From assembly GCA_017979445.1 (NCBI GenBank), contig CM030718.1, positions 13,494,760 to 13,558,759 on the forward strand: 64,000 nt of DNA. The letters are read 5' to 3'. The translations under genes and the position numbers were made by a program. The notes under the pieces were generated by a model. It was not told the DNA's origin and did not search any database. It was given only the letters and a program-made list of their open reading frames with translations. The stretch is from Akebia trifoliata. Taxonomy: Eukaryota; Streptophyta; Magnoliopsida; Ranunculales; Lardizabalaceae. Below, in pieces: positions 1 to 12,029 of this stretch. Numbering within the stretch: position 1 is the first letter of the stretch; the number at the start of each line of letters is the position of its first letter.

Positions 1-126
1 GGTATGGAAACAGTGACTACTCCAGAAGCATCGATGTGACGAGTATTTGGACTTCCGATCTCCGACGATCGACTCAAGGTTTGGATCTCCGTTGCAACTA
101 AAAGGTACGCTCCCTAAATCCTAATA
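1..126 (+). repeat. 3' end of the 5' LTR of Copia-1
   Basis: This stretch matches the last part of the LTR at 7627-8029 with scattered substitutions and small indels. It ends at 'cctaata', where the 3' copy ends 'cctaaca', just before a primer-binding-site-like sequence. Only the U5-side portion is present because the window starts inside the LTR. Confidence 0.8.
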
Positions 127-127
127 T

Positions 128-140
128 TATTATCAAAGCC
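128..140 (+). other. Copia-1 primer binding site (degenerate)
   Basis: The sequence tattatcaaagcc resembles the usual plant copia PBS TGGTATCAGAGC, which pairs with the 3' end of initiator Met-tRNA. It sits one base after the LTR end. Three mismatches fit the age of the element. Confidence 0.65.
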
Positions 141-1374
141 AAATATGTTTCATGTTCCGTTGTGCGAATAAAAACCTAAATCAAATTATTTTTAAAATCG
201 AACAAAACCTAAGATTTCTTTTAGCAGAAATTTAAGAATTTTTTTAATTGATTTTTGGGAAAGAAATTAAGTTTTTCCCTAAATCAATTTTGGACAAAAA
301 CTTAAGGTTTTTTTCTCCATTGATTTTGGATAAGAAAATTGGGGGCTTTTCTTTGAACTCTCATTAGACACTTCTAATACCCTATTTTTTTTCAATTTCT
401 GTTACTTTTAGTCGAAGTTCATAATAAATAAATAAATAATCGAGAAGGGGGTAGAACCAGAGAAACAAAATAAAGAAAAAGAGGGATAGTAGATGAGATC
501 TGGAAGAACTCAGTCGATTTGTCTCCGATCAAAGATTAAGTGCAGTCATGGCTGTTGCTTTACCACGATACACTTCTCCGTTTGGAAAGAGAACGGCCAT
601 GACTTCATCGGAGAGATGATGGCATGGTAAGGTTGTAGATCTCACCACCCATGTTTGCCTATTACGGATCGAAACACATCCAAAGGTTGAAGCATGGCGC
701 AACCATGGCTACTACCTTGCCATGCTGTACTCTTCCATACCGCAAAGATCTTCTATTTGTTTTCCCTCTTTTGATCCTCCTTTCCTCTTGGATTTCTTGG
801 ATCTATAATAAAATAGAAAGAACGATCTTCCTTCTCTATATAAGTTGAGTAAGAACGAAATTTCTTTTGTTGTTGAAAGTTTTTGAAATTAATAGGATTT
901 AGTTTACTACATTCATATACGCCATTTGTTTGATATAATTATTTTGACACTTTAACACATATAATATGCATATTTTATTGTATGGTTGGGATTTCCCGTA
1001 ACAATTATTTGTTAATTTAGACTCCACGTGACACAATTCAATATTGTTTTTTTATATAAAAAAAACTTGTCACTGTTATGCAATAGTATGTGGGAGCTCT
1101 TTTAATGCACTTTTTATTTGATATGAAATAAAATATCAGCACACTATCCTAGGTAACAAGATAAATGTTGACTAAGAATATGATTTACTTTGTCTTTATG
1201 CAAATAGTCTTTTGCAATCTGATATATAAATGTTGACACATTCATATTTTTTTAGAATGATCCCTCTTTTTATAAATTATAAATTATGCCATTTGGCACC
1301 GTAAGATCCAATATCTCTTAAATGAGCAAGGGGTTCTGAATACTTTGACCATAATTATGGACAGACCAAAAGAA
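141..1374 (+). other. Copia-1 leader, no gene seen
   Basis: AT-rich sequence of about 1.2 kb between PBS and gag. It contains an A-rich stretch (AATA repeats near 421-440) and a short ORF at 651-848 with no recognisable similarity. It is longer than I expect for a copia leader, so an unrecognised insertion may lie here. No second element boundary or target duplication is visible. Confidence 0.4.
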
Positions 1375-1655
1375 GAAATTTATGCACAACATCGTCGTAG
1401 TATGGACACATACTTGAATTGGCAAAAATAAGATTAGTGCACTCGCTTTATTACGCTGAGTAGCATGCACAATGACCTTATTAACAAATTTGAAGGTTAT
1501 CAGACAACCAAAGAAATGTGGGATGTTCTGAAGCTATTTTTTGTGGGTACTTCAACAACCAAATTGCACGTATTGACACTGAAATTTGACTCATATAAGA
1601 AGGTTCTTAATAACACCATGGTTGAACATCTTAAGAAAATATCTCAAATGATATG
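1375..1655 (+). pseudogene. Copia-1 gag, N-terminal part
   Basis: The translation contains the UBN2/copia gag pattern: 'MDTYLNWQ', then 'SMHNDLINKFEGYQTTKEMW', then 'EHLKKISQMI' just before the solo LTR. Stops occur before the methionine at 1465. The protein would form the nucleocapsid shell of the retrotransposon particle. The reading frame is cut at 1655 and resumes at 3953, where the matching continuation 'RNLKVTGNVL' begins. The join is consistent with simple insertion of a foreign LTR. Confidence 0.8.
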
Positions 1656-3952
1656 TGTAGATATGTGGCTTTCGTCATTACGACGGTCACATTTATTAAA
1701 GATTTGGAGTCGCCACCATTCATGTTATAAGTGGGTGTGAATGGTCACCCGATGTACATTTTTCAAAAAATGATATTTTTGACTTATAATAACTCGTGAT
1801 GGATAAGGAACTAATAGAACCTAGGGATCGGGATAAGCAGTTCGGTTGGAGAAAAGGGAAGGTGTTAGACACCCTTTTTTCCTTGTCACGTGACGGTAAC
1901 CTCAAAGAACTCGATCATTTTGATTTAAAATAAATAAAAAATAATGTGCCACCTGGGTGTATTTGTACCCTAGATAGGGGTTTGTTTTCGGCTGGATCAT
2001 AGGGTCATCTTATTTATGGAGATAATCCTTGTAGATTTAAGCCTTGTGGACTACTCATCCTAAATTCATTTAAAACAAAATGAAAAGAAGGAAGGGATAA
2101 TAGAAGAGGGAGGAGGAAAGGATAGAGAGAGAGGAGGGGTGCACTTTGAACCCACTTTGAAGCTTCTTTTCTCTTCTTTCTTTTTTCTTCTTTGTCTTCT
2201 TGAATCCTTAGTAGACTATGAGAGAGTGTGTATATATATTTTTTTAGAAGATTATTGTGAAAGTAGAATAGTAGAGGAGAGGTGAGTAGAGATTTGAGTT
2301 CTTTTTTTTTATGTGAGACTTGGTGAAAACTTGGTAACCATTTTTGGAAGGAGGGGAGGGGTATTTATAGATGCTTGGAGGATATTTGGGGGTATAATGG
2401 GGTGAAGAGTTGAGAGAATAGAGAATGACATGAGTTTTAGAAGTGAAGGGTATGAAATTTGGAGTGTAAGTAAGGGTAGTTGTGTAATGAGGGAAATGTG
2501 TTGTTTTTTAACCCAAATGGTTTGGATCTTACTCAATCCATTTGGGTAGAGTGTTTGGGGGGATGAGGTGAATGATGATTGATGGAAGGAATGGGGGTGT
2601 AAGGGGATTGTTTAGAGAAGGAGTGTTAGGTTGGTTGAAGAGGTAATGTGTGTAGATTTAGGAGAATGGATTATGTAAGAGGTTGGTAGATTGGTTTTTG
2701 GGAGGATTAAGGGGATGAAGCCATGTGGCAATCATGATGAGAGAGTGAGGTGATGAGATTGGTTGAATGGTTGATGGTGGTTGTTTGATTAGGGAGAAGA
2801 TATGGGTTAGTTAGTTGATGATGAGGGGGGTATGGGTTGAGGTGATTTTATTAGAGTGTTTTGAAGAAGGTGATGGGTAGAGATATGGGTTGTGATGTGG
2901 GTGGTTCATGATATTAGAGAATGATGATATGTTAGGGGGTGTAGGGTATGGGTTATGATGTGGGTGGTTGTTGATGTTAGAGAATAAAGATAGGTTAAGT
3001 TAGGGTAAGGTATGGGTTGAGGTGATTTTGGAGGGAAGTGATGTTTAGAGAATGATGATGGGAGTAGGTGATTAGATGAGGGAGGTGAGAGGGGATGATG
3101 ACGTGTCATCTTTTGATGTTAAGAGGGTGATTGATTGATGTGGGTAGTGGTTAATGGGTTAGGGTTGTGGGTTGGATAATGAATGGGATATGGATAATGG
3201 TTTGTGGGCTTTTAGTGTATTGGGCTTGGATTTTGAAGATTGTTTATATGTGTTTTGGATTGGGTAGGGTTTGTTTTGGATAAGGTTTTTGAAGGTGGGT
3301 AGGTTTTAGGGTTTAGGTGATATGAGATTAATTTTAGGTTAAGGGGGGTAAGGTTGGAAATTGATTTTTGGAGAATTGTGGGTTCATGGGCCATGAATGG
3401 GCTTAAGGTGTTTGCGGATTCGGAGATGAGTGGCGGAAGTAAAAGGGGGGTAGGCATCCCAAGTCTCGCATTTTTTAATTTTTTTGATTTTTTTGAGATT
3501 TTTGAAATTATTGATTTGATCAAAAACACCATGTGTTGGCAAATTGGGCCTTTTAGGTCCGTTGGAGAATTTTATCGATTTTTTTGGATGCAAGCGTGGA
3601 GCGGTAAAGGTTGGGATAGCGTAGGATGAGTCTGGTCCCTTTGATGGGTCCCTTAAACCATTGGGTGGTCTTAGGGGCCTCGATTCAATCAAAACTGCCA
3701 TTTTTTTAGCGTTTTGGGCCTTAGAGGCCCGTTGGCCTATTTTGTTGGAAAATTGACATTTTGCATAGAGCAGGGCATGCCGAGCCTTTTGGTGGGTCCA
3801 CTAATCTGTTGGGAGGTTTTAGGTGCTTCGATTTGATAAAAATATCAGATTTTAATGCTTCGGGCCTTCGAGGTCCGTTGGCCCTGTTTGTTGGAAGACT
3901 ACTATTTTTGGGTCTTTTCGAGTGAGGGCCCGTTCAAATTGGGGTGTCTACA
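1656..3952 (-). mobile_element. Solo LTR (2.3 kb) of a TGTAGACACC-type gypsy family inside Copia-1 gag
   Basis: Read on the minus strand it begins TGTAGACACCCC and ends CATATCTACA, so it has TG...CA termini. It is flanked by ATATG (1651-1655) and ATACG (3953-3957), a 5-bp target duplication with one mismatch. It shares landmarks with the family A LTRs elsewhere in the window: the TGTAGACACCCC start, the 'ggtgtctaacaccttccc' block, and GGTGGCGACTCC near the end. No PBS or coding region is present, so it is a solo LTR left by LTR-LTR recombination. The ORFs overlapping at 3212-3701 are low-complexity by-products. Confidence 0.82.
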
Positions 3953-4430
3953 ATACGTAATCTGAAAGTTACTGGAAATGTTTTAATAGATAAACAGCAA
4001 ATTCTTGTTGTCTTGAGATATTTACCCGATTCATGAGAGCAAATGAAACTCAATATGACGTACAATGAGAGTATCAACTTCTCTCAATTGTCGTGACATC
4101 TTGAATTAGAAGCTGAACATCAGTCTATAAGGAGTAACAATGTTGCTTTTACTGCTAAATCTGGTAAATGTGGGAATTTCACATCCAAACGCAAGCGAAT
4201 GAAAAGAACTCAGACTAATGAAATTGTATTTAAGAAGAACCTGAATTTCAAACGTCGTAAAATAAAACGTGGTGGAAAGAAAGACAAATCTAAAATGGCA
4301 TGTCACAACTGTAAGAAACTAGGATACTTCACTCGTGAATACATTGAGCCGAAAAAGGTAAAAATCAACTCTAAAACCTCCTTTCATTGTTTTGTTTGCA
4401 TAGAAGTGCTTGTTGCTGATTCTTGTGATT
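3953..4430 (+). pseudogene. Copia-1 gag, C-terminal part with degenerate zinc knuckle
   Basis: Continues the gag begun at 1375. The region 'RYLPDS' followed by a stop in place of the usual tryptophan is a typical gag segment. A lysine/arginine-rich stretch leads into 'CHNCKKLGYFTREY', a CCHC zinc knuckle in which the histidine and last cysteine have become tyrosine. The nucleic-acid-binding function is therefore lost. Confidence 0.8.
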
Positions 4431-5760
4431 TTGATTGGATTGTAGATTCCGGAGCAACAAAACATATAGCAAGGGATAGAGTTGGGTTCGTAGAGTTTCA
4501 TCGAGTCCCGTATGGTAGCATAAAGATTTTCATGGGAAACATTCTAGTGAAAATGTAGTGGGAGTGGGAACATACCAATTACGGATACGCATATGACACA
4601 CATTGTTACTCCATAATGTTCTTTATGTGTCAAGAGTTCGACGCAGTTTGTTTTTAGTTATATCGTTATTAGATTTAGGTTTTGATTTCCATTTTTCGTT
4701 AAAAACAGTTAGCATTTCTTTGGATTAAGTTGTTTATGGATATGCTTTTATTTCAAATGGTTTGTTTAAATTAGATGTTAATTTTAATAATTTAAACCTT
4801 GATGCTTATTAGATTTCCAATGATGTTGTTTCTGATTCTATGAAATGGCATGCTAGATTAGGCCATATTGAGTAGGATATGATGAAAAGACTAATGAAAG
4901 TAGATTCTTAAGTCCACTTTTAAAAGTCGATCTTTCAGTTTGTGAATATTGTCTAGCCTGAAAGTCAAGTAGGAAACCATTTGGAAAGACGGTACATGCG
5001 TCAATTCCCTAAGAGTTAGTCCATTATAATATCTACGGACCACTTAATGTGATGGCACGTCATGAAATGACCTATTTCATCACATTTATTGATAATTATT
5101 TGTGATTTGGATATATTTATTTGATTTCACATAAATCTGAAATATCATATTGCTTTAAGAAATTTATGTTGAAAGTTGAAAATTAGTTAGAAAGGAAAAT
5201 TAAGACTTTCAGAATTGACCAAGGACGCAAATATTTATCAGAGACTATGAAGAGGCTCTATGAAGAAAAAAGTATCCGTAGGCAATTAACAATTCTTTCT
5301 ACTTTGCAACAAAATGGCATAGCAGAAAGAATGAATATAACCCTTTTAGATATGGTGAGATCGATGATGGTACAAACAAACCTTCTTATTTCTTTCTGGG
5401 GGGACGCTTTTTTGACTGCCATCTACATCCTCAATAGGGTACCCTCTAAATCTGTTATATCCACCCCTTATGAGTTATGAACAAGTAGAAAATCCAATTT
5501 GAGTCATCTACGTCCATGGGGATCATTTGGTTTTGTTCATATTCCTTCCCATCAGATTGGGAAGTTAGACATAAAAGCTAAGAAATGCACGTTTATTAGA
5601 TATTTTGAGCATTGTAAAGGCTTTGTGTTTATTTATGAACGAAACAATGGTGGAATGGTATAGATTGAGTCGCGAGATGTGAATTTCATTGAGAATGATT
5701 TCCCATATAGAAAAATAACTCAGGTACCTCATGAGTTCTATGAGTTGATAGAATCAAATC
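4431..5760 (+). pseudogene. Copia-1 protease and integrase region
   Basis: 'DWIVDSGATKHIA' (about 4432-4470) is the aspartic protease active-site motif DSG. After several stops, 'KWHARLGHIE' (about 4840) marks the GAG-pre-integrase zinc region. Integrase core sequence follows, with 'FRIDQGRKYLS' near 5210 and 'TLQQNGIAERMNITLLDMVRSM' as a close match to the copia PQQNGVAER motif in the ORF 5247-5480. Frames shift repeatedly, so no functional polyprotein can be made. Confidence 0.85.
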
Positions 5761-5879
5761 CGGAATGAGAAGAGGAACCTCCACATATTCTCAACGAGGA
5801 TCGGGTAACTAAATCTTTTGATGATCTGATGAATCGTCGATGATAGGGGAGTGTACCAATTAGTGGGAATGTACCACTA

Positions 5880-6790
5880 GATGTTATTGATGATGATCTT
5901 GAAGTACGTAGGAGTAAACGTGGAATTGTACCCCGTCGTCGATTTGAGATTGAAAAGGAATCATTTATGTCTGCTTTACTTGATGATGATGAACCTAAGA
6001 ATTATTGGAAAGCATTATCATCATCTGCTTCTAAAAAATGGATGACTGTTATGCAAAATGAAATTAGGTCTATGATGAAAAAACTAAGTTTGGGAATTTG
6101 TTGATCTTTCGCTTAGACACAAGACTGTTGGAAACAAATGGATTTTAAAAGTCAAGCAAAAGGCTGATGGAACTATTGATAAGTATAAAACTCATCTAGT
6201 TGTGAAAAGATATACCCAAATAAAGGGTACTAACTATGATGAGACTTTCTCACCAGTAGTGAGACTCACATCCGTTCACCTCATTTTAACCATTGTCGCA
6301 CATTTAGACTTAGAACTCTTCTAGATGGACGTTAAGACAATATTTCTAAATGGAGATTTGGATGAGGAAATCTATATGGATTAACTTGTAGGCATCAAAA
6401 TAAAAGGATATGAGCACAAAATCTGCAAGCTTAAAAGTCCATCTATGGTTTGAAGCAATCATCCAGGCAATGGTACTTTCGATTTCATCGAGCCATTATT
6501 ACAAATGGGTTTACGATGATGGAAGAGGACCATTGTGTGTACATTAAACGGACTGGAAAGAATTTCTTAATATTTTTTTTGTATGTTGATGACATTTCGT
6601 TGGTTGGAAATAATATGGAGTTGATTATTGCCACTCAAAAGTGATTATTCTCAAATTTTGAAATGAAGAATATGGGTGAAGTAAATTTTGTACTTGGAAT
6701 TAAAATCACTCATAATCGCTCCAAAAGACTTCTTTGTTTGGCTCAGGAGACTTACATTAATAGAATGCTCTAGCATTTTCGTATGCAAAA
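5880..6790 (+). pseudogene. Copia-1 reverse transcriptase region
   Basis: Sequence near 6230-6290 reads 'YDETFSPVVR', the conserved start of copia RT. 'FFLYVDDISLVGNN' at about 6580-6610 contains the YVDD catalytic motif typical of Ty1/copia. Several stops, including one at the 'LYGLKQ' region near 6450, and frameshifts show it is dead. Confidence 0.85.
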
Positions 6791-6849
6791 TTGTAAACCC
6801 ATAGATATTCCAATCTAGAAAGAATATTCCTTACATCTTGGTCTTTGTC

Positions 6850-7575
6850 TTATGACAAATGCAGAGAAGGAAAAAGATGACACAAGTGCCCTATGCAAAT
6901 GCAATTGGAAGTCTGATGTATGCTATGATGTGTACTCGACCGGATATTTGTTTTGCAATAGGATTGGTCAGTCATTATCAAAGTAATCTAGGAACTTCTC
7001 TTTGGAAGGCAATAAAGAGAATTTTTCGATACTTACGTGAGACTATAGATTATTCACTTTGTTACGAGAAAGCAAATTTGCGATTATAGGGCTATAGTGA
7101 TTCGGATTGGGCCAGTGATCTAGATGAGCGTAAATCTATATTAGGTTATGCATTCTTGCTTGGAGGTGGTGGTGTTTCTCGGTCTAGAAAGAAACAGTTA
7201 TGTGTAGCATTATCCACGATGGAATTAAAATACATTGCATGTAATGCTGTAGTTCAAGAAGCTGTGTGATTGAGAAGGTTCCTTATTTAACTCAGTATAG
7301 TGCATAGTGCCTCACATCATGTATCATTGTATTGTGATAGTATGGAAACACTAGCATATGTAAAGGATCCTAAATACCATGAAAAATCGAAGCATATCGA
7401 CATTCACTATCATAACATTCGAGATATGGTTGCGCAGAAGGATGTAGTCTTATCACATATTTCTTCAGGTCAAATGGTAACAGATCCTGTAACTATAATG
7501 CTCTCTCCGGAAGTCAAACTCCCATTGATCGCACATCTTATTCCCTTGTATGAAGAAAATACGTGCATAACTTGA
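6850..7575 (+). pseudogene. Copia-1 connection and RNase H region
   Basis: 'YANAIGSLMYAMMCTRPDI' (about 6890-6945) is the conserved copia connection segment. 'GYSDSDWASDLDERKSI' (about 7090) is the start of the RNase H domain. The element ends with 'HIDIHYHNIRDMV' and 'DPVTIMLS', characteristic of the C-terminus of plant copia polyproteins. Stops at 7087 and near 7267 break the frame. Confidence 0.85.
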
Positions 7576-7603
7576 GATGAGAAGATGATTATTAAGTCCC
7601 ACC

Positions 7604-7626
7604 ATAGACGAATGGGAGATTTTAGT
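7604..7626 (+). other. Copia-1 polypurine tract region
   Basis: 'gaatgggagat' just upstream of the LTR resembles the usual plant copia 'agtgggagat' tract, which primes plus-strand synthesis. It lies about 45 bp past the pol stop codon. Confidence 0.6.
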
Positions 7627-8029
7627 TGTTTTGGACATCCAATGTGGACCCAATCTATATATATCACGTATTAGGACTCCTCTTGGAATCAGAGTCCTAA
7701 TAAGGTTGAGTCTCTATTATAGTAGGAGACTGCAATTCCTTTTCTTATTTTTATCTCTATAAATAAATGAGATGTGGGGATGTCAAAAATATAATAAGAA
7801 GACTACAGAAAATCAAATTCTCCCAAAAAGTAATTTCTTCTCTAAGTAGTAGTTTTCTGGGTTTCTATCAATAGACCCTAGGGTTTAAAGTGTGGAAACA
7901 ACGACTACTCTAGAAACGTCAACGTGACGGGCATTTGGACTTTTGATCTCCAGCGATCGACTCAACGTGACACAACTCAAGGTTTGAATCTCCACTGCAA
8001 CTAAAAGGTACGTTCCCTAAATCCTAACA
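7627..8029 (+). repeat. Copia-1 3' LTR
   Basis: Starts TGTTTTGGAC and ends ATCCTAACA. TATAAATA at 7758-7765 is a plausible TATA box. The last about 140 bp match positions 1-126. Length (about 400 bp) is ordinary for plant copia. The left boundary is inferred from the PPT and may be off by several bases. Confidence 0.75.
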
Positions 8030-8668
8030 ATAACAAATTGGATTTCTTCATTTTAGTGAAATTCATGTCTTTCCTTTTCTTACATCAAATACTACTTGCC
8101 AGTAGGTGTTTTCTTGCACATTTTTTCCCTTAGAAAGACAATTATCTTTCACAACTCGAATATTTGCATACATCATTACTCGCTTATGAAGATGGGAATT
8201 TTTTCTCAGATATTTTGCCTTCCTAGTTGTAGTGTTAGTTGCATGGTTCCAAGGTGGTAAAACGTGAAGATAGTCTGGATTTGAATGTGTCGAGGATTTA
8301 ACCCTTCAAATGATTGAAAATTGTTTAAAGTAAAACAATGAAATGGTTGGCTCTTCTATTTTGTATGGTTGCCAGTTCAGCCTCCGATTTGGATATTTAT
8401 TCAACGCATTCATGTGCCTTCTTACTGGGACTGGTGCTAAATTCCTAAAATTAATTTTCCCAATGTGTTGATGTGATAATATTTTCTGCAGTTTAAAATA
8501 AAAATATTGCAAATTATAGTTTTAAAATTTATCTGGTGAAATCCCTCATTGAAATGATGGAAACCATATTTCAATTTGATACCAACATGGGTCAAGTAAA
8601 AGATTCTGTAATATGGGTTTACAAAAACTAAGCTAAAGTTTTAAAGCTTTATTCTTTCTTTATGCTAG

Positions 8669-9650
8669 GTGAACCAAAAAGGCACCTGTTGACTACAGGT
8701 TGGAGCGTGTTCGTTAGTACAAAATGACTTTTTTTGCTGGTGATGCAGTCATTTTTATAAGGTATGCAAAGAGAAATGAAAAGGAAAATCTTCATTATAT
8801 TTTTAAGTTCGTCCTTACTTAATACATTCAGAATAATCTGCTTGTGTGTGGAGATGAGAAGTCACAGCTTCTCTTGGGTATAAGGTGTGCTAATAAACAG
8901 CGATCGGCACTCTTCTTTAGTCATATCCATTGATAGCATGCATATTGAAATTCTTGTTGCTACAAGCAATAGCCCGTTTACTATATTTTATAACCCAAGG
9001 TACTAGTTCTGGTTCTTTATAAATCATTATTCCTATTAATATATGATCAATATTGTATTGAGGTTGAATAGCCTAATGAAATTTGTTTGATTCCTATTAA
9101 TATGTGATTAACATTGCACCTCTTTGAGTGATATAATTGGCAATCTAAGTCCTACTAGCTTTCTAATGTATTTTTTTTCCCTTTTAGTGCTAACGCATTT
9201 CATGGTCACAATCCAAGAGGTGATCCACTGTCACTGTCCACCAAGAATCATTGATGCATGGACCAGCCACATTTATGGCCCAATGGAACAAATCTTTTTG
9301 TGCTTGACACTACACACGGAAGAGTCCTACTTAGGGGTGGGGTGGGGTATTTGATTCTACTTTCTCCAATTATTAGTCTCTTACCAGTGGTCCATAGGAG
9401 CGCCTTTGCAGATGACGAGTCTGATGCAGAGAATGCTTTTAAGAGGGCAATGCCTTGGCTTGGAGATGACCTTGGCATTAGGGATGTTCAAAGCCAAATC
9501 TTCCCAGGCTCGAGTCTAGTCCAGTGGATGAACATGCAACAGACCCCTCAATTCTTTGCTGCTCTGTTAAGATTTTTCCCATCCATGTCTTCTTGTATGA
9601 CATTGGTTGACATGACAATTGATGGTGGCTTCTACATGGATCAAAGTTAA
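8669..9650 (+). pseudogene. Auxin response factor (ARF) pseudogene fragment, ARF7/19-like
   Basis: ARFs bind auxin response elements in the nucleus. Three exon-like pieces match the family in order. Exon 8669-8761 follows a 'tgctag' acceptor and ends at AG|GTATGC; it reads '[19 protein letters not shown]', a stop (TGA in place of an arginine codon), then 'FAGDAVIFI', which is the end of the B3 domain. Exon about 8850-8999 reads 'DEKSQLLLGIRCANKQ', then after a frameshift 'IDSMHIEILVA' and 'SPFTIFYNP', and ends at AG|GTACTAG. From about 9411, '[20 protein letters not shown]' and '[14 protein letters not shown]' match the start of the ARF middle region. The N-terminus, the ARF dimer domain and the PB1 domain are missing. 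The ARF assignment is firm; the subgroup is less so. Confidence 0.82.
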
Positions 9651-11189
9651 AGCTTAAATATCCCACACAGATCGGCCTAACTTTGAGAAACTCACTTCCT
9701 ACAATTCTATGCTTGGACCAAGGTATATAATGTATATAATATTTGTTGTTTTGATATTTTATTTTAATTTAAAAAAATTTCAATGGTACCTTTTTTTGTA
9801 AGATTACAATTTTTTTTTCTCCAATTTATAAATAGGCTATAACACTTGTACCAAAACACCAGGGGCTCATGTGAACATGCATCTAAGTGAAAAAATAATA
9901 TAAATATAGACTTTTTTCACATAATATTTTAAATAGCAATTCAATTTCAGATAATTTTCAAATAACAATTAAATTTCAGATAATTTTCAAATTTGATTTG
10001 CAATCAGATTTGAATCCAATGATATCAGATATAACAAATCAAATTCGAATCGAAAATATTAGATATCCAATAATTCATTCGGATGCAAATTCGAATATTG
10101 GTTAATGATATCTAATCAAATTCAAATTCAAATATCACTATTTTTTTCGAATTCAAATTCAAATAAAAAACAAAAACTATGAAAAACACACCAATCCTCC
10201 ATAATAACAAAGGTCTTTGCTAAGACATGACTATCGGTAACATTAATTTTTTTTTCCAAAAAAATATCACATACATTCATTTCAATGTTAATATTATGCA
10301 TCATAATCAATTAATAAATACCAATCTACATTTTAAAATTTTGAAATAATAAATAAATAAATAAAAGTAGATCTCTTTAGTGAAATAGTATCATAAATTT
10401 GAGTCAAACGATGATATCACCGCAAATTAGATCTGAAAATGTTCCTTCTCCACTTTGTTCGACTACACTCATCTACACGGCCATCGCAACAATCTGAATC
10501 TGTATTAGATACACGTATCACTCTTCCTATGACAATAATCACACAATCGTTGTAGAGGGCGTCCACCTTACAACACCTTGTCTGTGCGGTTGGTGGGCCT
10601 ATATGTGCTTACCTGCAAAAGTCATGTAAACTATATGATTATGATAGTAGTTCATTCATTCAATAAATCATGAATACTAATATAAGAACGACAATTTTGT
10701 AGTGAAGGGAAAATTTGACTAGTGTCAAGCATTAATCTTAATAAATTATCTTCTCAGTACTCTAATTGATACCTATTTAAAGAGAATGAAATGACGAAAA
10801 TACCAATATAGATAAAGAAAAAGTTCTACTTCCTTAAAATTCATTTCATTCCTAAGATTTGTAGTGCATGTAAAAGATTTTATGTTTGACGTCACCATGA
10901 AATATATAATAGTTTTCCAATTGGTTTATGTTCGACACCACCATGAAATATATATTAATTTTCCAATAACAACAACAAAGCCTCATTTAAATATTTGGTC
11001 AACTAAACAAATCAGAAAACACACTAGCTTACAATACATGTATTGCATTAAAAAACATGCTCAAGCAAAATATGTTGTACCTGAGAAGAACTACCAAGTT
11101 CAGTGGAAGACCGCATTAGCATCCAAACTATATAATACTTTTACCATCTGTTCCATTAAACCATCCACCTTTATTATTAAGGATTGTCG
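9651..11189. other. AT-rich intergenic DNA with short degenerate repeats
   Basis: No gene recognised. From about 9940 to 10150 a short motif (caaattcaaattcgaat / ttcagataattttcaaat) recurs in several degenerate copies in both orientations. At 10905-10960 'caccatgaaatatatat' and a neighbouring copy form a short direct repeat. The ORF at 10864-11202 is AT-rich and matches nothing I know. Confidence 0.4.
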
Positions 11190-12029
11190 TCTCTTGTTTT
11201 AAGACTTGCTTGTAAGAAATTGAAGCATGCACAAAGGTCTTGGAAACACCTAAAACCATTCCCCGAACATGGCATCAAATGTTGCCAAGTACGCATAAAG
11301 ATTATAAACCCATCCCATCTTGCATGCACAAAGATCTGACCAATTATTCTTCCTCAGTACCTGTGCTTGAACCATACGATGCAGGAGTAACTTTAGTATG
11401 TTTCCTATTTATGCTTTGTGACATTTTGCTTGGATTATACCATATGATACCAAGGTTACCTTGTCAATTTTCTCACTTAATTCTCTCACTCACTCTTCTT
11501 ACAATAACTACAAAACTCCCAGTAGATCTCATTAATTCAATGTCTTCTACTCTTAACCATCTCTTGAAACTTAGTGAAACTATCTTGTTATGTATCTCTA
11601 TGAGTTTGTTCTAAGGCTTGCTTGTAAGAAATTGAAACATGCATAAAGGTCTTGAAAACACCTAAAATCATTTCCCGGACACAACCTCAAATATCACCAA
11701 GTATGCATAGAAGATCATATACCAATCCCATCTTGCATGCACAAAAATTTGACCAAATATTCTTCCTCAGTACCTGTGATTGGATTATAAGTTGCAGGAG
11801 TGGCTTCAATATGTTTCCCATTTATGCTTTGTGACATTTTGCTTGGATTACACCATAGGAAACCATGGTTACCTCGTCGATTTTTCTCACTCAACTCCCT
11901 TACACTCACTCTTCTTGCAATAGCTGCAAAACTCCCTGTAGAACTCACCACTTCAATGCCTTCTACTCTTAACCATCTCTTGAAGTTTAGTGAAACTAAC
12001 TTGTCATGCATCTGTACGAGTTTTTTCAT
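11190..12029. repeat. Tandem duplication, two ~412-bp units
   Basis: 'aagacttgcttgtaagaaattg' at 11201 recurs as 'aaggcttgcttgtaagaaattg' at 11613, and similarity continues through both units ('cttcctcagtacctgtg', 'tatgctttgtgacattttgc', 'cttctactcttaaccatctcttga'). The second copy holds a minus-strand ORF (11715-12029, 104 codons) that starts MKKLVQMHDKLVSLNFKRWL. The first copy has lost that frame. I do not recognise the protein; it could be a fragment of a host or transposon gene. Confidence 0.75.

Larger units (their letters stand above)
1..8029 (+). mobile_element. Copia-1: decayed Ty1/copia LTR retrotransposon (5' end cut by window)
   Basis: Order is LTR end, PBS, long leader, gag, protease, integrase, reverse transcriptase, RNase H, PPT, LTR. 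Integrase before RT is the Ty1/copia order. The sequence at 1-126 recurs at about 7890-8029 (for example 'ctaaaaggtacg' and 'ccctaaatcctaa'), which pairs the LTRs. Coding regions carry many stops and frameshifts, and the two LTRs differ by many substitutions, so the copy is old and inactive. Its gag is split by a solo LTR at 1656-3952. The left target duplication lies outside the window. Confidence 0.9.

Noticed and set aside
3212..3701. Overlapping ORFs of about 100 codons on both strands
   Set aside because: They lie wholly inside the solo LTR and are low-complexity; the same frames are not kept in related LTRs.
10128..10310. Minus-strand ORF of 60 codons
   Set aside because: It arises from AT-rich repeats with no recognisable motif.
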